NCBI GenBank assembly: GCA_964019425.1
Contig: OZ025858.1
Span: 531,728-595,727, forward strand
From: Flectonema sp. DT1601
Taxonomy: Eukaryota; Euglenozoa; Diplonemea; Diplonemida; Diplonemidae
DNA length: 64,000 nt
Direction: 5' to 3'
The notes under the pieces are model-generated. The model had not been told where the DNA came from, searched no databases, and was given only the letters and a program-made list of their open reading frames with translations. Made by a program: the position numbers and the translations under genes. Shown here piece by piece: positions 40,186 to 50,519 of the stretch (the first letter of the stretch is position 1; each line of letters starts with the position of its first letter).

Positions 40186-41752
40186 GGTGGTGATGGCTTC
40201 TTAAACATTTGTTTTTTTTATTTCTATTTCTGTGGGTGGAAACAAGTGGAAAGTGAAACGAAGAACGTATTATACTTTTGTGAAACTGATATCAATTTCT
40301 GTAGCTGATGATGAAATATTTCTTCGAAAAAGGAAAAGTCGCACATCCTTCCCGAGCAAGGCATTCTCTTATGTGAAGAACAAATAATTAAAAAAAAAAA
40401 AAAAAAGCCGTTCCGATTAGCCTTAACTGAAAGAGAAGGAAGATAGAATACTGCCAACCATTATGGAATAACATCGTTATGTAACATGTGGGAGTTAAAT
40501 TCTGAAAGTTTGAAATTCGTGTCGAAATGATCAATAGATAATCGTTGATCTGTTTTTCCCTTTTGAGTTTGTCGCATTCGTGTGTTTGTTATGTTTAATG
40601 TAAAGCTCCCATAACTATGAACTTTTCTTTTTTTTATTTTATGTTTTGGTTTAATGCAATTTTTATAATAAACTAAAAGAGAAATATTCTAACCTCCCTA
40701 CTTGTCTGTTGGTACAGTTCCATCTTTCTTTTGGAACAAGTAATTAGTGATTGTTTCTTAAGTAGTTGTTTTTAGTTCCAACTTACACATGATGAAATAC
40801 AAAGATTCCACTGACTTGCATTAAAGTAAAATTCTTCTGTGGCAGGGAAGTATTCTTGTGGATGAACCCGCGAGTTTGTAAAGAAATCTCCACATTTGCG
40901 AGAATATTTCTCTTTTTATATTCCAATTCTTAAGTCTTTCACTCTTCAGATAAACTGACTTCAATCAACAATCTTAAAGTCATCTTATTGAGTTATCTGA
41001 CATTGAAGTTTCCACTTCAGAGTGTTTTTGTGAGGAAGAAACCAGTCGCGTACATCGAAAGGAAACAAGTTTCTCACTAATGGGTTCTGCGAAGAACCAT
41101 GTTATGGAAGAACTCATTGATAATTCATATAAAGCTACCGACTTGAATATTGTTATAGACGACCTTTCTATAGTAGATGCACTGAACAATCCAGGCTTTC
41201 TAAATTAATTCCTTTCCCGGGTTAAGTCGCCTCTTGCGGTGAAATCCCCTGGGTAGATAAAGAACGTTTCTTTCCTCTAGTGTAATTGTCTTATTTTATT
41301 TTATTAGTATCATTTCTCTTTCTCATCATTACTTTATTTTTTATTTTCTGATCTAATGTGGCGTTATCAGCTCTAACACTGTCTGCTCACGTGGGCGGTG
41401 GGTTTAGGTAGTCATTTGTTTCAGGTTATTCTACGTCTGTGAGAGTCTCACGGTTGCTGGATCCTACTTGCTAATCGCCCGTTCTTCTGCTGATTATTTT
41501 CATTGTGATCCGAGTGTGATTTCTTTTTTTTTTGCGAAATCAATTATTCCCTTTATCAGACTCTACTCCCACTTCTCTTCCCCTAACTACTACTGCAGAA
41601 GTAATCTGCACCCCTTCGTAGTGTAGATACTTCTTTGTTGGATACAATTCTGGTGTTTGTCTTGACCTTCAATCTTAACATATACTTCTTTCTCAGGTGG
41701 CAATATAGTGATGGAAAGCAAATTACTCATTTCTTCCTCATTTCAGCAAACC
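40186..41752. other. Unit 3 spacer after the LRR gene
   Basis: Same as in units 1 and 2. At the right edge the unit runs into its ancestral flank: a TTTCTCAG near 41697 is followed by an ATG at 41711 opening a 30-codon frame to 41803, which the duplication junction replaced in units 1 and 2. The significance of this small frame is unknown. Confidence 0.45.
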
Positions 41753-43441
41753 CAACAAATACAATTCTGGTGTTTGTCTTTACTTTTCCCTTTTAGCTGC
41801 TGATTTAATTCATATGCTGGGATGGTTGTTGTTAAAAAGACAAAAAAGAATATTATATTTCCCTTTTTATGTTTTCCCTTCTTTTTCTAACTATTCCATT
41901 TATTTGATTAAAGTTGTTGCTGTTTTTACATTCCTTGATGTGCGACGTTAAATTTAATATAGGCGAGTGGCGCTCAAATATGTTCACACGGCCTGCAGTC
42001 ATTTACTACTCTGCCGCTGACAGTCAAGATTGTCGGAGAAATTGTTATTCTTTTTGAACTTAAAAATGCAGTATCAGAATACCACGCTTCCCTTTTTTCT
42101 TCTTCTTTTTTTATTTATTTATTTATTTTATTGTCTTCACGTTATCAAGACTTCCTCTGTTGAAGTTACTAAGTTCGGATGGCTGATGAACTTATTAACA
42201 AATTGTATTAGTGCCGTCACTGTAAACAGTGGAAGTCTTTCAATAAATAAGTTTTCTTCATGGAATAAACGTTGTTTTTCTAAAAAGAAAAGTGTATTCT
42301 GTTGCTGAGCATAGTTTAGTTTTTTTCCGCCGAACATATTCGCTTTTGGTCTTTTTATGTTCTCATTTTTAACAGTCAGGGGAATGGGGAAAGGGGAAGT
42401 ACAAATAGGGATGTCGCCTTCTATCTGTTAATTATAGCGCATGTTTAAACACAGACAAAAAAGAAATGTCAGCTGTCCTCGTAATCACATCGGTAAGCTT
42501 ACAGTCTGTGTGCCTGCAATCTGAATTAGTGTTACGATATGAAGACGCTGTCTAAGATACAGCACTCATGGGCAGAGAAGTATTTTAGTTTTCAGAGATA
42601 GGCTCTAACTGTACTGCAGCTGCAACTTACACAGATGGTACAGGATGTCTGTTTTATACTATTATTAGTGATCCTGTACGACACCAAAGTACCCACGCAT
42701 TGTGCCAAGGAGATGTGTGGAAATAGAAATTAGGTGAATCACCAATGACTGACATAGGATCAATGCCATTTTATCGCCTCCCCTTTTGGAATCTGATTGA
42801 GGAGAAGAAAATCTAAAATATAACTTTCACGTTCCCCCTCCCCAGCCAGGAAAGACAATCATGAGTTTGCTTGATGAGATTAAAATGCTTTGAAAACGAT
42901 GGTTGGGTAAGATAGTGATAATGATTCATGTCTAATTTGTTGCGTGTTAACCCTTGATTTATTTATCCAAGTCCCCCACAAAGCAAGATCACAAACAATA
43001 TATTTTTTAAATTGACACTGTCAACAATTATACCATCATGCCTGATTGTTCAAAGTTTTATAAAACTTACGTCTATTACCATGCTGATGAAAGATAAATA
43101 GATGGAAAGGTACATGGTTTAATCTCGAAACCTTGTAGTTGTAGTTATGATGAAAATACTTCTTCTCTTCTTCAGTCAAGTTCTCCATTTATTCGAGACT
43201 AGTCACTGTTAAAACACTGTTAAACGTATTCTCCCCACAAAGCGCAAGATGAACAATAATCGTATTTGCAGATCATCATCAGGGTAAGCGTGATGAACAG
43301 GGTGCCGAGTGACACAGATGTCTTCTGCCTTTGTGTGTATCGTGAAGAACTTCTTTCAGAGTTGCACCTGCTAATGTTTATGGCAGTTAGATGGATAATA
43401 AGTAATACCTTTTTCTTCCATGTAGAGGCACAAAACTAACT
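41753..43441. other. 1.7-kb intergenic region, transition to the subtelomere-like zone
   Basis: AT-rich unique DNA. A 22-bp segment starting ATACAATTCTGG occurs at 41641 and again at 41757. The 92-codon frame at 42030-42308 is rich in Phe and Leu from T-runs and is not convincing. CATGTAG after pyrimidine-rich sequence ends at 43425. Confidence 0.5.
42777..42917 (+). repeat. Isolated 141-bp fragment of the tandem unit
   Basis: Nearly identical to 24765-24905 of unit 1 (begins CCTCCCCTTTTGG, ends at AAGATAGTG), with a few substitutions. It is the only piece of the unit outside the array and suggests a short template-switch copy or a remnant of an older, longer array. Confidence 0.85.
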
Positions 43442-45312
43442 ATGGGTAAGAAGACGGCTGAATCTGGGGGTAAGCAAAAGATTAAGCGGTGTTCTAAGAG
43501 TAGCAGCAAATCTGGCAAAATCAAAAGGCCGAAAATTGAGTGGTTCCAGCAGGAAATTAGTCAAATCAACAAGCAGATCCAGAAAAAAGAGAAATACCTC
43601 AAAAGCCTGAACACAGAGATCAACAAGCTTGCTGGTAACACTGACAATAGGGAAGCTGCGAGACTGAAGGAGCTGAAGGATCAAGCAGGCAACGAGAAGC
43701 AGAGCATCGCTGATTTGAAGAAGAAGGAGGAACGTTACCAGAATCAGAAAGGCGGAGTACAGGAACCGATGCGTTGTGACAAGATGGAAGCCTTCCTTGC
43801 AGAGATGCAATCCGCGAAACCCAACGAAAACGGCCTCTATGACCTTTCCGCTGTTGCTATTAAAAACGGGTTCAAAGATGCAAAATACATCCTCACACGC
43901 CAGTGCTACAACGATTTCCTGAAGTGGGCAGGCAAAGAACCATGGCGCACAGATGTATGCGGGATCGGTGGCACTCGGGAATCGGCAAGACCACATTTCG
44001 CTTCTGGGCATTGCTTCAGTGGGTGAAGGGGAGCAATGATTGGCTAAATAAGTACACTAGCATCGTGTTCTTCGTTAGCATTACTGAGATCTATCACATA
44101 AAACAAACTGAGGGTAGGTTTGAAGCAACACGCGTACCTCAAGGCAATAATATTTTTCTTACGATATTCCTGATTCCCTTGGCCTACTTGAGATCAACGA
44201 AGATGTTGCCAGGCTTATGAGCGGTGCAAATCATCTGCCTGGGATGAAGCATGCCATATTCTGTGGATGTCCAGGGGCCTTCAAGAAACAGGGTCGGCCA
44301 CAGCTGTTCAAGGAGGCTTTGATAGCAAGCAGGATGCAATACTTCCCACTATGGTCAAAAGAGGAGGTGGTGAAACTGCCCAGGGGTTTCTTCAACTGGA
44401 ATAAAGCATCTAAGAGTAACACGTTGTGGAAGAAGGAGCTGTACGAAATGATGAGTTTGTATGGTGGTGTCCTTCGATTCATCCGGTTGAAAAGAGAGGA
44501 TGCTGAGGGTGAGATAGCAAGTGGAATCAATGAAATGGATGTAGATAAAGCAAAACGACTCCTGATCCCAAATGTAGCCCAAATGACACCTTCAGGGACG
44601 ATGATCCACCGTATACTTAAAGTCGAAACGTGCGGTCTTAAAGCTGGGGTAGCCACTGACTTCATAAGTACTCATGTTGCACGTCGGGTTGTCGACATTC
44701 TGAAAACTGAAGCTGACGAGGTTTTTACAAAGTTTATCAAATCCATGGTTTCATATGGCGGTCCAGCTAAGTCGTTTGTTGGTTTAGCGTTTGAGAATGC
44801 ATTTGAGTCGAAGTTTGTTAGAGGGAAAGTCAAGCTACAGATAAGTAATGGTGTCACACTCTCATCCAGCGGCAGTATATGATGACAAGGTTAGCACACC
44901 TCAAATCAAAAAAGATATCCTTTATAGACCATCGAAATCAAACTTTCATGGACTTGATTTCTTTATCCTCAAGGGAAAGCACTTGTACCTGCTTAAGACA
45001 ACTGTGGGTTCACAGAAACAACTAAACTTCTGTCACCCAGATATTCTCAAATTAATAATCCGATTAAACAACAACATCACAAAGCGAACTGTCCTCTACA
45101 TCCTCCCGTCATTACAGACCAAGTTTAACTTACCTAGTCCGCTGTATAAATACAAATTGAAGGGTAAGGTCAAGACAAAGAAAATGCCTGCAACAGATGC
45201 TGTTGAAAGCACCGCACCAGATCCCGAAATGCCAGAATTTAGAAACAAAGAAAAAGAAGAAGAGAAAGAGGAGGAGGAGGAAGGGGAAGAGGAATCGAGC
45301 AGCTCTGAATGA
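43442..45312 (+). pseudogene. Crinkler/RHS-type gene relic
   Basis: Related to the Crinkler-RHS family known from oomycete effectors and trypanosome retrotransposon-hot-spot proteins, which combine a P-loop NTPase with a C-terminal nuclease-like region and are often subtelomeric. Parts recognisable in order: a Lys-rich coiled-coil N-terminus, the QCYNDFLKW lead-in to a P-loop region, an NTPase middle, a block resembling the family's FE motif region (AFENAFESKF), and a C-terminal block resembling YyrP..NFpaiD...LYLLQ.T, ending in an acidic tail. The gene is broken, with about two breaks, and is treated as a fossil. A YAG 16 nt before its ATG suggests it was once a normal transcript. Confidence 0.6.
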
Positions 45313-45609
45313 TTCGATTACTCGCATGACAACTTGCTGTGTAATTCTTCTCCAAGTAACTTTGTAGCAAATGTTGGGATAGAAAGTAAGTGTGTTGCCT
45401 TGTCCAATGGATTTAAGTTAGTCAGATCGAGTGCGTTTTTGTGTTCTCCTTTATTAGTTTTGAATATCTTTTGTGCTTCTGTCTTTGTACACAGTTCTTA
45501 TCGGTATTCCCCTAGGAATCTTTATAATCTCTCTCAGCAAATTCAAGATTAGGGAAAAGGAGCAAGGGTGCAAACAGATTACCTCTGAAGTGCACTTATC
45601 ACCTGAGGC

Positions 45610-45985
45610 TTAATAAACTACACAGACCTAAACATAACTTTCATGGATTGGATCTTCATCATCAAGGGATCTAAAAAGGGGATCCAATGTAAAAAAAGTA
45701 ATCAATATTGTAACATTGCGAACTGTTTCGAATCAAGCACTAGACTCACTCACTCACAGTGATCTTGAAAAACTGCTGTGTGCTATCGACAACAAATACT
45801 GATCAAAGGACACAGGATTATGTATGTTCTCCCATCTAGTGAGGCTTGTTTTAAAATCCCAAAAAAAAAAATCCACCAGCTGGAATGGTCACATCACAGG
45901 GTGGCCTGAACTGATATTAATTGGGTTTTTTGAGGAACAGAAAAAGAAAAAGAAGGAGAAGAAAGACAAGAAGAAAAAAGTGTAG
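45610..45985 (+). pseudogene. Second, shorter Crinkler/RHS-like C-terminal relic
   Basis: Sequence following the first relic resembles its C-terminal part (a hydrophobic block with a DWIFIIKG-like string, then an IMYVLPSS-like string) and ends in a Lys-rich tail. Badly decayed; several breaks. Its presence beside the first relic suggests a former small family at this chromosome region. Confidence 0.4.
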
Positions 45986-46852
45986 TAGTAGTTTTTGGTT
46001 GCATGCAGTAGGAATGGTAAGTTCCCACTATTGACTTTTTTTTCCCGCAAACTTGCAAACCTGCACTAGAGATACCCGCTGAGGCTTGCTTCGCTCGCGC
46101 GAAGTTGTTTATTTTTTGTTTATCTATTTAAACTTGTTTTCCCTTTGCGATGGCTATGTTATAGTGTTGCAGTTTTGCGGGTATGGGGCATATTGCAAGT
46201 TACCCATTTTTAGCTTTCTCAACAACCTTATTTAACAACCAAGTCACCTTCGTTATTATTTCCTGAAAAATATAAAAAAGCCCACAGTAGCCCCCAATTT
46301 CCTGGAACCCAAAAAATCAATTCAATCAGGTAATTTTCCACCAAGCTTAGCACCGGAAAGAAATAATCAAAGGAATCAGACAGAAAAGTGTGTATGATTC
46401 CAAAGTTGGAAAAATGAACAAAACAACAGACATTTCTTATATATTCTTTGGCTTTCTATTTTTTAAAAGAAATTCTTTATACAGCTCGATCACTTTTTTC
46501 TCTCACACTCACGTTTTCGAAGCCCACCCTCCTCAGCTCCACCCCGTGGTGGAGCTGAGTCTAACGAAAACGGACTTCAGTTACCCCGCCGCAGCGAGCC
46601 GAGGGTGTTCTTGCAATCACACGTTCTAGTGTAATCGCTTTTTTTTGGTGCGTGTGTAGTTTTTAAGTTTTATTATTTCGACAGGTCCAAAGCATGGAAG
46701 GACAATTACCCAATACCGGGTAAACCTGCACTGGAGATACCCCTTCCAGGCTCGCGTTGCTCGCACACAATTTTCTTTTTTTAAATCTTTCTGAACAAAC
46801 CTTATTTTTACAACCAAGTCACGTCTGTTTTTATTCCCTGTGTCTGGCTAGG
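45986..46852. other. Repeat-rich spacer before the tandem block
   Basis: Contains two copies of a dispersed element head (46044-46110 and about 46722-46780) built from degenerate octamers (CCCGCAAA, CTTGCAAA, CCTGCACT) followed by GATACCC and a CTTCGC/GCGAAG hairpin-like tail, plus the inverted repeat at 46532-46559. No gene recognised. Confidence 0.5.
46532..46559. other. Perfect 12-bp inverted repeat with 4-nt loop
   Basis: CTCAGCTCCACC (46532-46543), loop CCGT, GGTGGAGCTGAG (46548-46559). GC-rich, so it would form a very stable hairpin in RNA or single-stranded DNA. Confidence 0.8.
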
Positions 46853-49297
46853 TACCCGTCCAGGGTACAAAATTGTACCCTTTTCCTTGCTGTTTTCTTC
46901 TTACTAATTTTTCTGCGCCCTTCAGTAATTGCGTGTGCGGGCGCGATGGGTTATTGCAGTGGCAGGGGGTCGAACCAGCGATCACCCAGCCCCGGGGCGA
47001 GAGTTATACCACTACCCCATCGCAATTTCCTTTTGCCTGCGGGAAGAAAATAAGCAGCCAGAATTTGCTTGCGGGAAGAAAATAAGCAGCTAAAATTTGC
47101 TTGCGGGAAAAAAATAAGCAGCCAAAATTTGCTTGCAGGAAGAAAATAAGCAGGTCCCAATAAATCGGGGTCGGGCTGTGCTGCACTCAGGGGTTGGCAC
47201 ATAATGTCCCTTTCAGTGCGGCTTATAGGTTTGACACGTGTTAGCCAAATAGAAACTGCACTTGTCCAGGCTTCAGGCTACTTATTTTTATCTCTTCCTG
47301 AATAACTTATTCTTCAACATTTTCAGTTTCATAGAAATGTGCTCATCTAATGCCTGATATAGTGCAATGCTTGGGTGGGGCACATTCTTCCGCAATTTGG
47401 AAAGAATTCAGCACCACTGTGGTGAGGGAGTAATTTAACTTTATGAATACTTTGTTATACCTGCAAACCTGCACTAGGGATACCCGTCCAGGGTGCAAAA
47501 TTGTACCCTTTTCCTTGCTGTTTTCTTCTTACTAATTTTTCTGCGCCCTTCAGTAATTGCGTGTGCGGGCGCGATGGGTTATTGCAGTGGCAGGGGGTCG
47601 AACCAGCGATCACCCAGCCCCGGGGCGAGAGTTATACCACTACCCCTGGGATATCGCAATTTCCTTTTGCCTGCGGGAAGAAAATAAGCAGCCAGAATTT
47701 GCTTGCGGGAAGAAAATAAGCAGCTAAAATTTGCTTGCGGGAAAAAAATAAGCAGCCAAAATTTGCTTGAAACTGCACTTGTCCAGGCTTCAGGCTACTT
47801 ATTTTTATCTCTTCCTGAATAACTTATTCTTCAACATTTTCAGTTTCATAGAAATGTGCTCATCTAATGCCTGATATAGTGCAATGCTTGGGTGGGGCAC
47901 ATTCTTCCGCAATTTGGAAAGAATTCAGCACCACTGTGGTGAGGGAGTAATTTAACTTTATGAATACTTTGTTATACCTGCAAACCTGCACTAGGGATAC
48001 CCGTCCAGGGTGCAAAATTGTACCCTTTTCCTTGCTGTTTTCTTCTTACTAATTTTTCTGCGCCCTTCAGTAATTGCGTGTGCGGGCGCGATGGGTTATT
48101 GCAGTGGCAGGGGGTCGAACCAGCGATCACCCAGCCCCGGGGCGAGGGTTATACCACTACCCCTGGGATATCGCAATTTCCTTTTGCCTGCAGGAAGAAA
48201 ATAAGCAGCCAGAATTTGCTTGCGGGAAGAAAATAAGCATCTAAAATTTGCTTGCGGGAAAAAAATAAGCAGCCAAAATTTGCTTGCGGCAAAAAAATAA
48301 GCAGCCAGAATTTGCTTGCAGGAAGAAAATAAGCAGGTCCCAATAAATCGGGGTCGGGCTGTGCTGCACTCAGGGGTTGGCACATAATGTCCCTTTCAGT
48401 GCGGCTTATAGGTTTGACACGTGTTAGCCAAATAGAAACTGCACTTGTCCAGGCTTCAGGCTACTTATTTTTATCTCTTCCTGAATAACTTATTCTTCAA
48501 CATTTTCAGTTTCATAGAAATGTGCTCATCTAATGCCTGATATAGTGCAATGCTTGGGTGAGACACATTCTTCCGCAATTTGGAAAGAATTCAGCACCAC
48601 TGTGGTGAGGGAGTAATTTAACTTTATGAATACTTTGTTATACCTGCAAACCTGCACTAGGGATACCCGTCCAGGGTACAAAATTGTACCCTTTTCCTTG
48701 CTGTTTTCTTTTTACTAATCTTTCTGCGCCCTTCAGTAATTGCGTGTGCGGGCGCGATGGGTTATTGCAGTGGCAGGGGGTCGAACCAGCGATCACCCAG
48801 CCCCGGGGCGAGAGTTATACCACTACCCCTGGGATATCGCAATTTCCTTTTGCCTGCGGGAAGAAAATAAGCAGCCAGAATTTGCTTGCGGGAAGAAAAT
48901 AAGCAGCTAAAATTTGCTTGCGGGAAAAAAATAAGCAGCCAAAATTTGCTTGCAGGAAGAAAATAAGCAGGTCCCAATAAATCGGGGTCGGGCTGTGCTG
49001 CACTCAGGGGTTGGCACATAATGTCCCTTTCAGTGCGGCTTATAGGTTTGACACGTGTTAGCCAAATAGAAACTGCACTTGTCCAGGCTTCAGGCTACTT
49101 ATTTTTATCTCTTCCTGAATAACTTATTCTTCAACATTTTCAGTTTCATAGAAATGTGCTCATCTAATGCCTGATATAGTGCAATGCTTGGGTGAGACAC
49201 ATTCTTCCGCAATTTGGAAAGAATTCAGCACCACTGTGGTGAGGGAGTAATTTAACTTTATGAATACTTTGTTATACCTGCAAACCTGCACTAGGGA
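46853..49297. repeat. Four tandem subtelomere-like repeats (517-666 bp each)
   Basis: Units start at 46853, 47481, 47998 and 48664 with TACCCGTCCAGGGT and run to 49297; lengths 628, 517, 666 and 634 bp. Each contains a conserved 170-bp head, 3-5 short repeats of about 32 bp (GGGAAGAAAATAAGCAGC core), a segment with GGTCCCAATAAATCGG (absent from the second unit), and a tail ending in the degenerate octamers CCTGCAAA-CCTGCACT. Only the internal short-repeat number and one deletion distinguish units, so the block is recently amplified. Frames inside it are non-coding repeats. Confidence 0.88.
46943..47025 (-). other. tRNA-like A-box/B-box element in each tandem unit (first copy)
   Basis: On the minus strand GGGGTAGTGGTATAACTC resembles a tRNA D-arm/A box and GGTTCGACCCCC is a good B box. 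Between them CGCCC and GGGTG can pair around a 7-nt loop with GGG at the anticodon place. The T stem and acceptor stem do not pair properly, so it is not a working tRNA; a tRNA-derived SINE head or old tRNA pseudogene is more likely. Other copies lie at about 47570-47657, 48087-48174 and 48753-48840. Confidence 0.4.
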
Positions 49298-49444
49298 TAC
49301 CTGTCCAGGTTCGCTTCGTTCACGCAAAGTTATTTTTCTTTTTATTTCTCTGAATGTATTAATATGCTAGCACAAAAACGACGGCCAGGTTATAAATTAA
49401 AAGGTCGAGGGTCAAACCCCTAAGAAATAAAAAAATCTGCTATT

Positions 49445-49563
49445 GCCTGCGGCCATACTCTGGTGAATGCACCCCATCCCGCCCGATTTGGGAAGTTAAG
49501 CACCAGCAGGCCTGGTTAGTACTGCGGTGAGTGATCACGTGGGAACCCCGGGTGCTTGCAGGC
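49445..49563 (+). rRNA. 5S ribosomal RNA gene
   Basis: 119 nt with the 5S landmarks: 5' GCCTGCGGCCATAC pairing through GCCTGC with the 3' end GCAGGC; GGAAGTTAAGCACC in the loop B/C region; GGCCTGGTTAGTACT, the conserved internal promoter and helix segment; and GGGAACCCCGGGTGC before the closing stem. The run TTTTT follows directly. It is transcribed by RNA polymerase III through the internal control region and feeds the large ribosomal subunit. It sits alone between the tandem block and the octamer array. In several euglenozoans 5S genes are linked to spliced-leader genes, but I saw no SL RNA gene here. Confidence 0.95.
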
Positions 49564-49568
49564 TTTTT
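49564..49568 (+). terminator. RNA polymerase III terminator of the 5S gene
   Basis: Run of five T immediately after the closing stem of the 5S rRNA. Confidence 0.85.
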
Positions 49569-49680
49569 CTCTTACTTCCCTACCCGCAAACAAGCATTTC
49601 TGTTAGTACTGGTTAGTAGTTCTAAAAAGCCACACAATTTCTAATTACCCGGGGTAACTGCTTTTTAAGGTTAACCAACG

Positions 49681-50323
49681 AAACCCGCAAACCCGCAAAC
49701 CCGCAAACCCGCAAACCCGCAAACCCGCAAACCCGCAAACCCGCAAACCCGCAAACCCGCAAACCCCGCAAACCCGCAAACCCGCAAACCCGCAAACCCG
49801 CAAACCCGCAAACCCGCAAACCCGCAAACCCGCAAACCCGCAAACCCGCAAACCCGCAAACCCGCAAACCCGCAAACCCGCAAACCCGCAAACCCGCAAA
49901 CCCGCAAACCCGCAAACCCGCAAACCCGCAAACCCGCAAACCCGCAAACCCGCAAACCCGCAAACCCGCAAACCCGCAAACCCGCAAACCCGCAAACCCG
50001 CAAACCCGCAAACCCGCAAACCCGCAAACCCGCAAACCCGCAAACCCGCAAACCCGCAAACCCGCAAACCCGCAAACCCGCAAACCCGCAAACCGGCAAA
50101 CCCGCAAACCCGCAAACCCGCAAACCCGCAAACCCGCAAACCCGCAAACCCGCAAACCCGCAAACCCGCAAACCCGCAAACCCGCAAACCTCACCCGCAA
50201 ACCCGCAAACCCGCAAACCCGCAAACCCGCAAACCCGCAATCCCGCAAACCCGCAAACCCGCAAACCCGCAAACCCGCAAACCCGCAAACCCGCAAACCC
50301 GCAAACCCGCAAACCCGCAAACC
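49681..50323. repeat. Octamer array (CCCGCAAA)n, left block
   Basis: About 80 copies of CCCGCAAA (TTTGCGGG on the minus strand). Visible variants are one extra C (near 49764), CCGGCAAA (near 50092), an irregular CCTCA insertion (near 50188) and AATCCCGC (near 50240). The array is interrupted at 50323 by the retroelement, whose other side resumes the octamer in register. The frames of 180-232 codons here are artefacts of an 8-bp unit without stop codons. Confidence 0.97.
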
Positions 50324-50519
50324 TATCTTTTCACAGGGAACTGCTCAATGGTATTCGGCGCCTTTGATGTTCTGCGTTATCCATTTACATCTTAGCTTTG
50401 TGTTTGCTTTGCGTTCACTCTACCTCTCTCTTAATGTTCATTCTTCTGTAGTTTGTGGTACAGGATAAAGGAAAAACAATGGCCGAAGTCTATTACGACT
50501 TCAGTGTGCCAAGTTCTTT
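50324..50519 (+). repeat. Split direct repeat A1 of the YR retroelement
   Basis: 196 bp, identical by eye to A2. It starts TATCTTTTCACAGG and includes the beginning of the Gag-like coding region. Confidence 0.93.

Larger units (their letters stand above)
21712..41752. repeat. Tandem triplication of a 6.6-6.75 kb BRCT-LRR unit
   Basis: Unit 1 is 21712-28464, unit 2 28465-35057, unit 3 35058-about 41752. Units are almost identical outside the LRR array. Each has the order BRCT gene, MITE, spacer, Ubl-LRR gene, spacer. At both internal junctions CAGCAAAC joins CTGGGAGG. The left flank of unit 1 reads GAAAACTGGG and the right end of unit 3 reads CAGCAAACCC, so the junction uses an AAAC microhomology, consistent with end-joining or template switching followed by unequal exchange. 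A separate 141-bp piece of the unit lies at 42777-42917. Confidence 0.93.

Noticed and set aside
46757-49019. Frames of 60-98 codons repeated in the tandem block
   Set aside because: They merely repeat with the units, include low-complexity short repeats on both strands and resemble no protein.
46853-49297. CRISPR-like array (regular short repeats)
   Set aside because: The 32-bp motifs are directly adjacent without unique spacers, in a eukaryotic context.
49622-50320. Minus-strand frames of 180-232 codons in the left octamer block
   Set aside because: Same octamer artefact.
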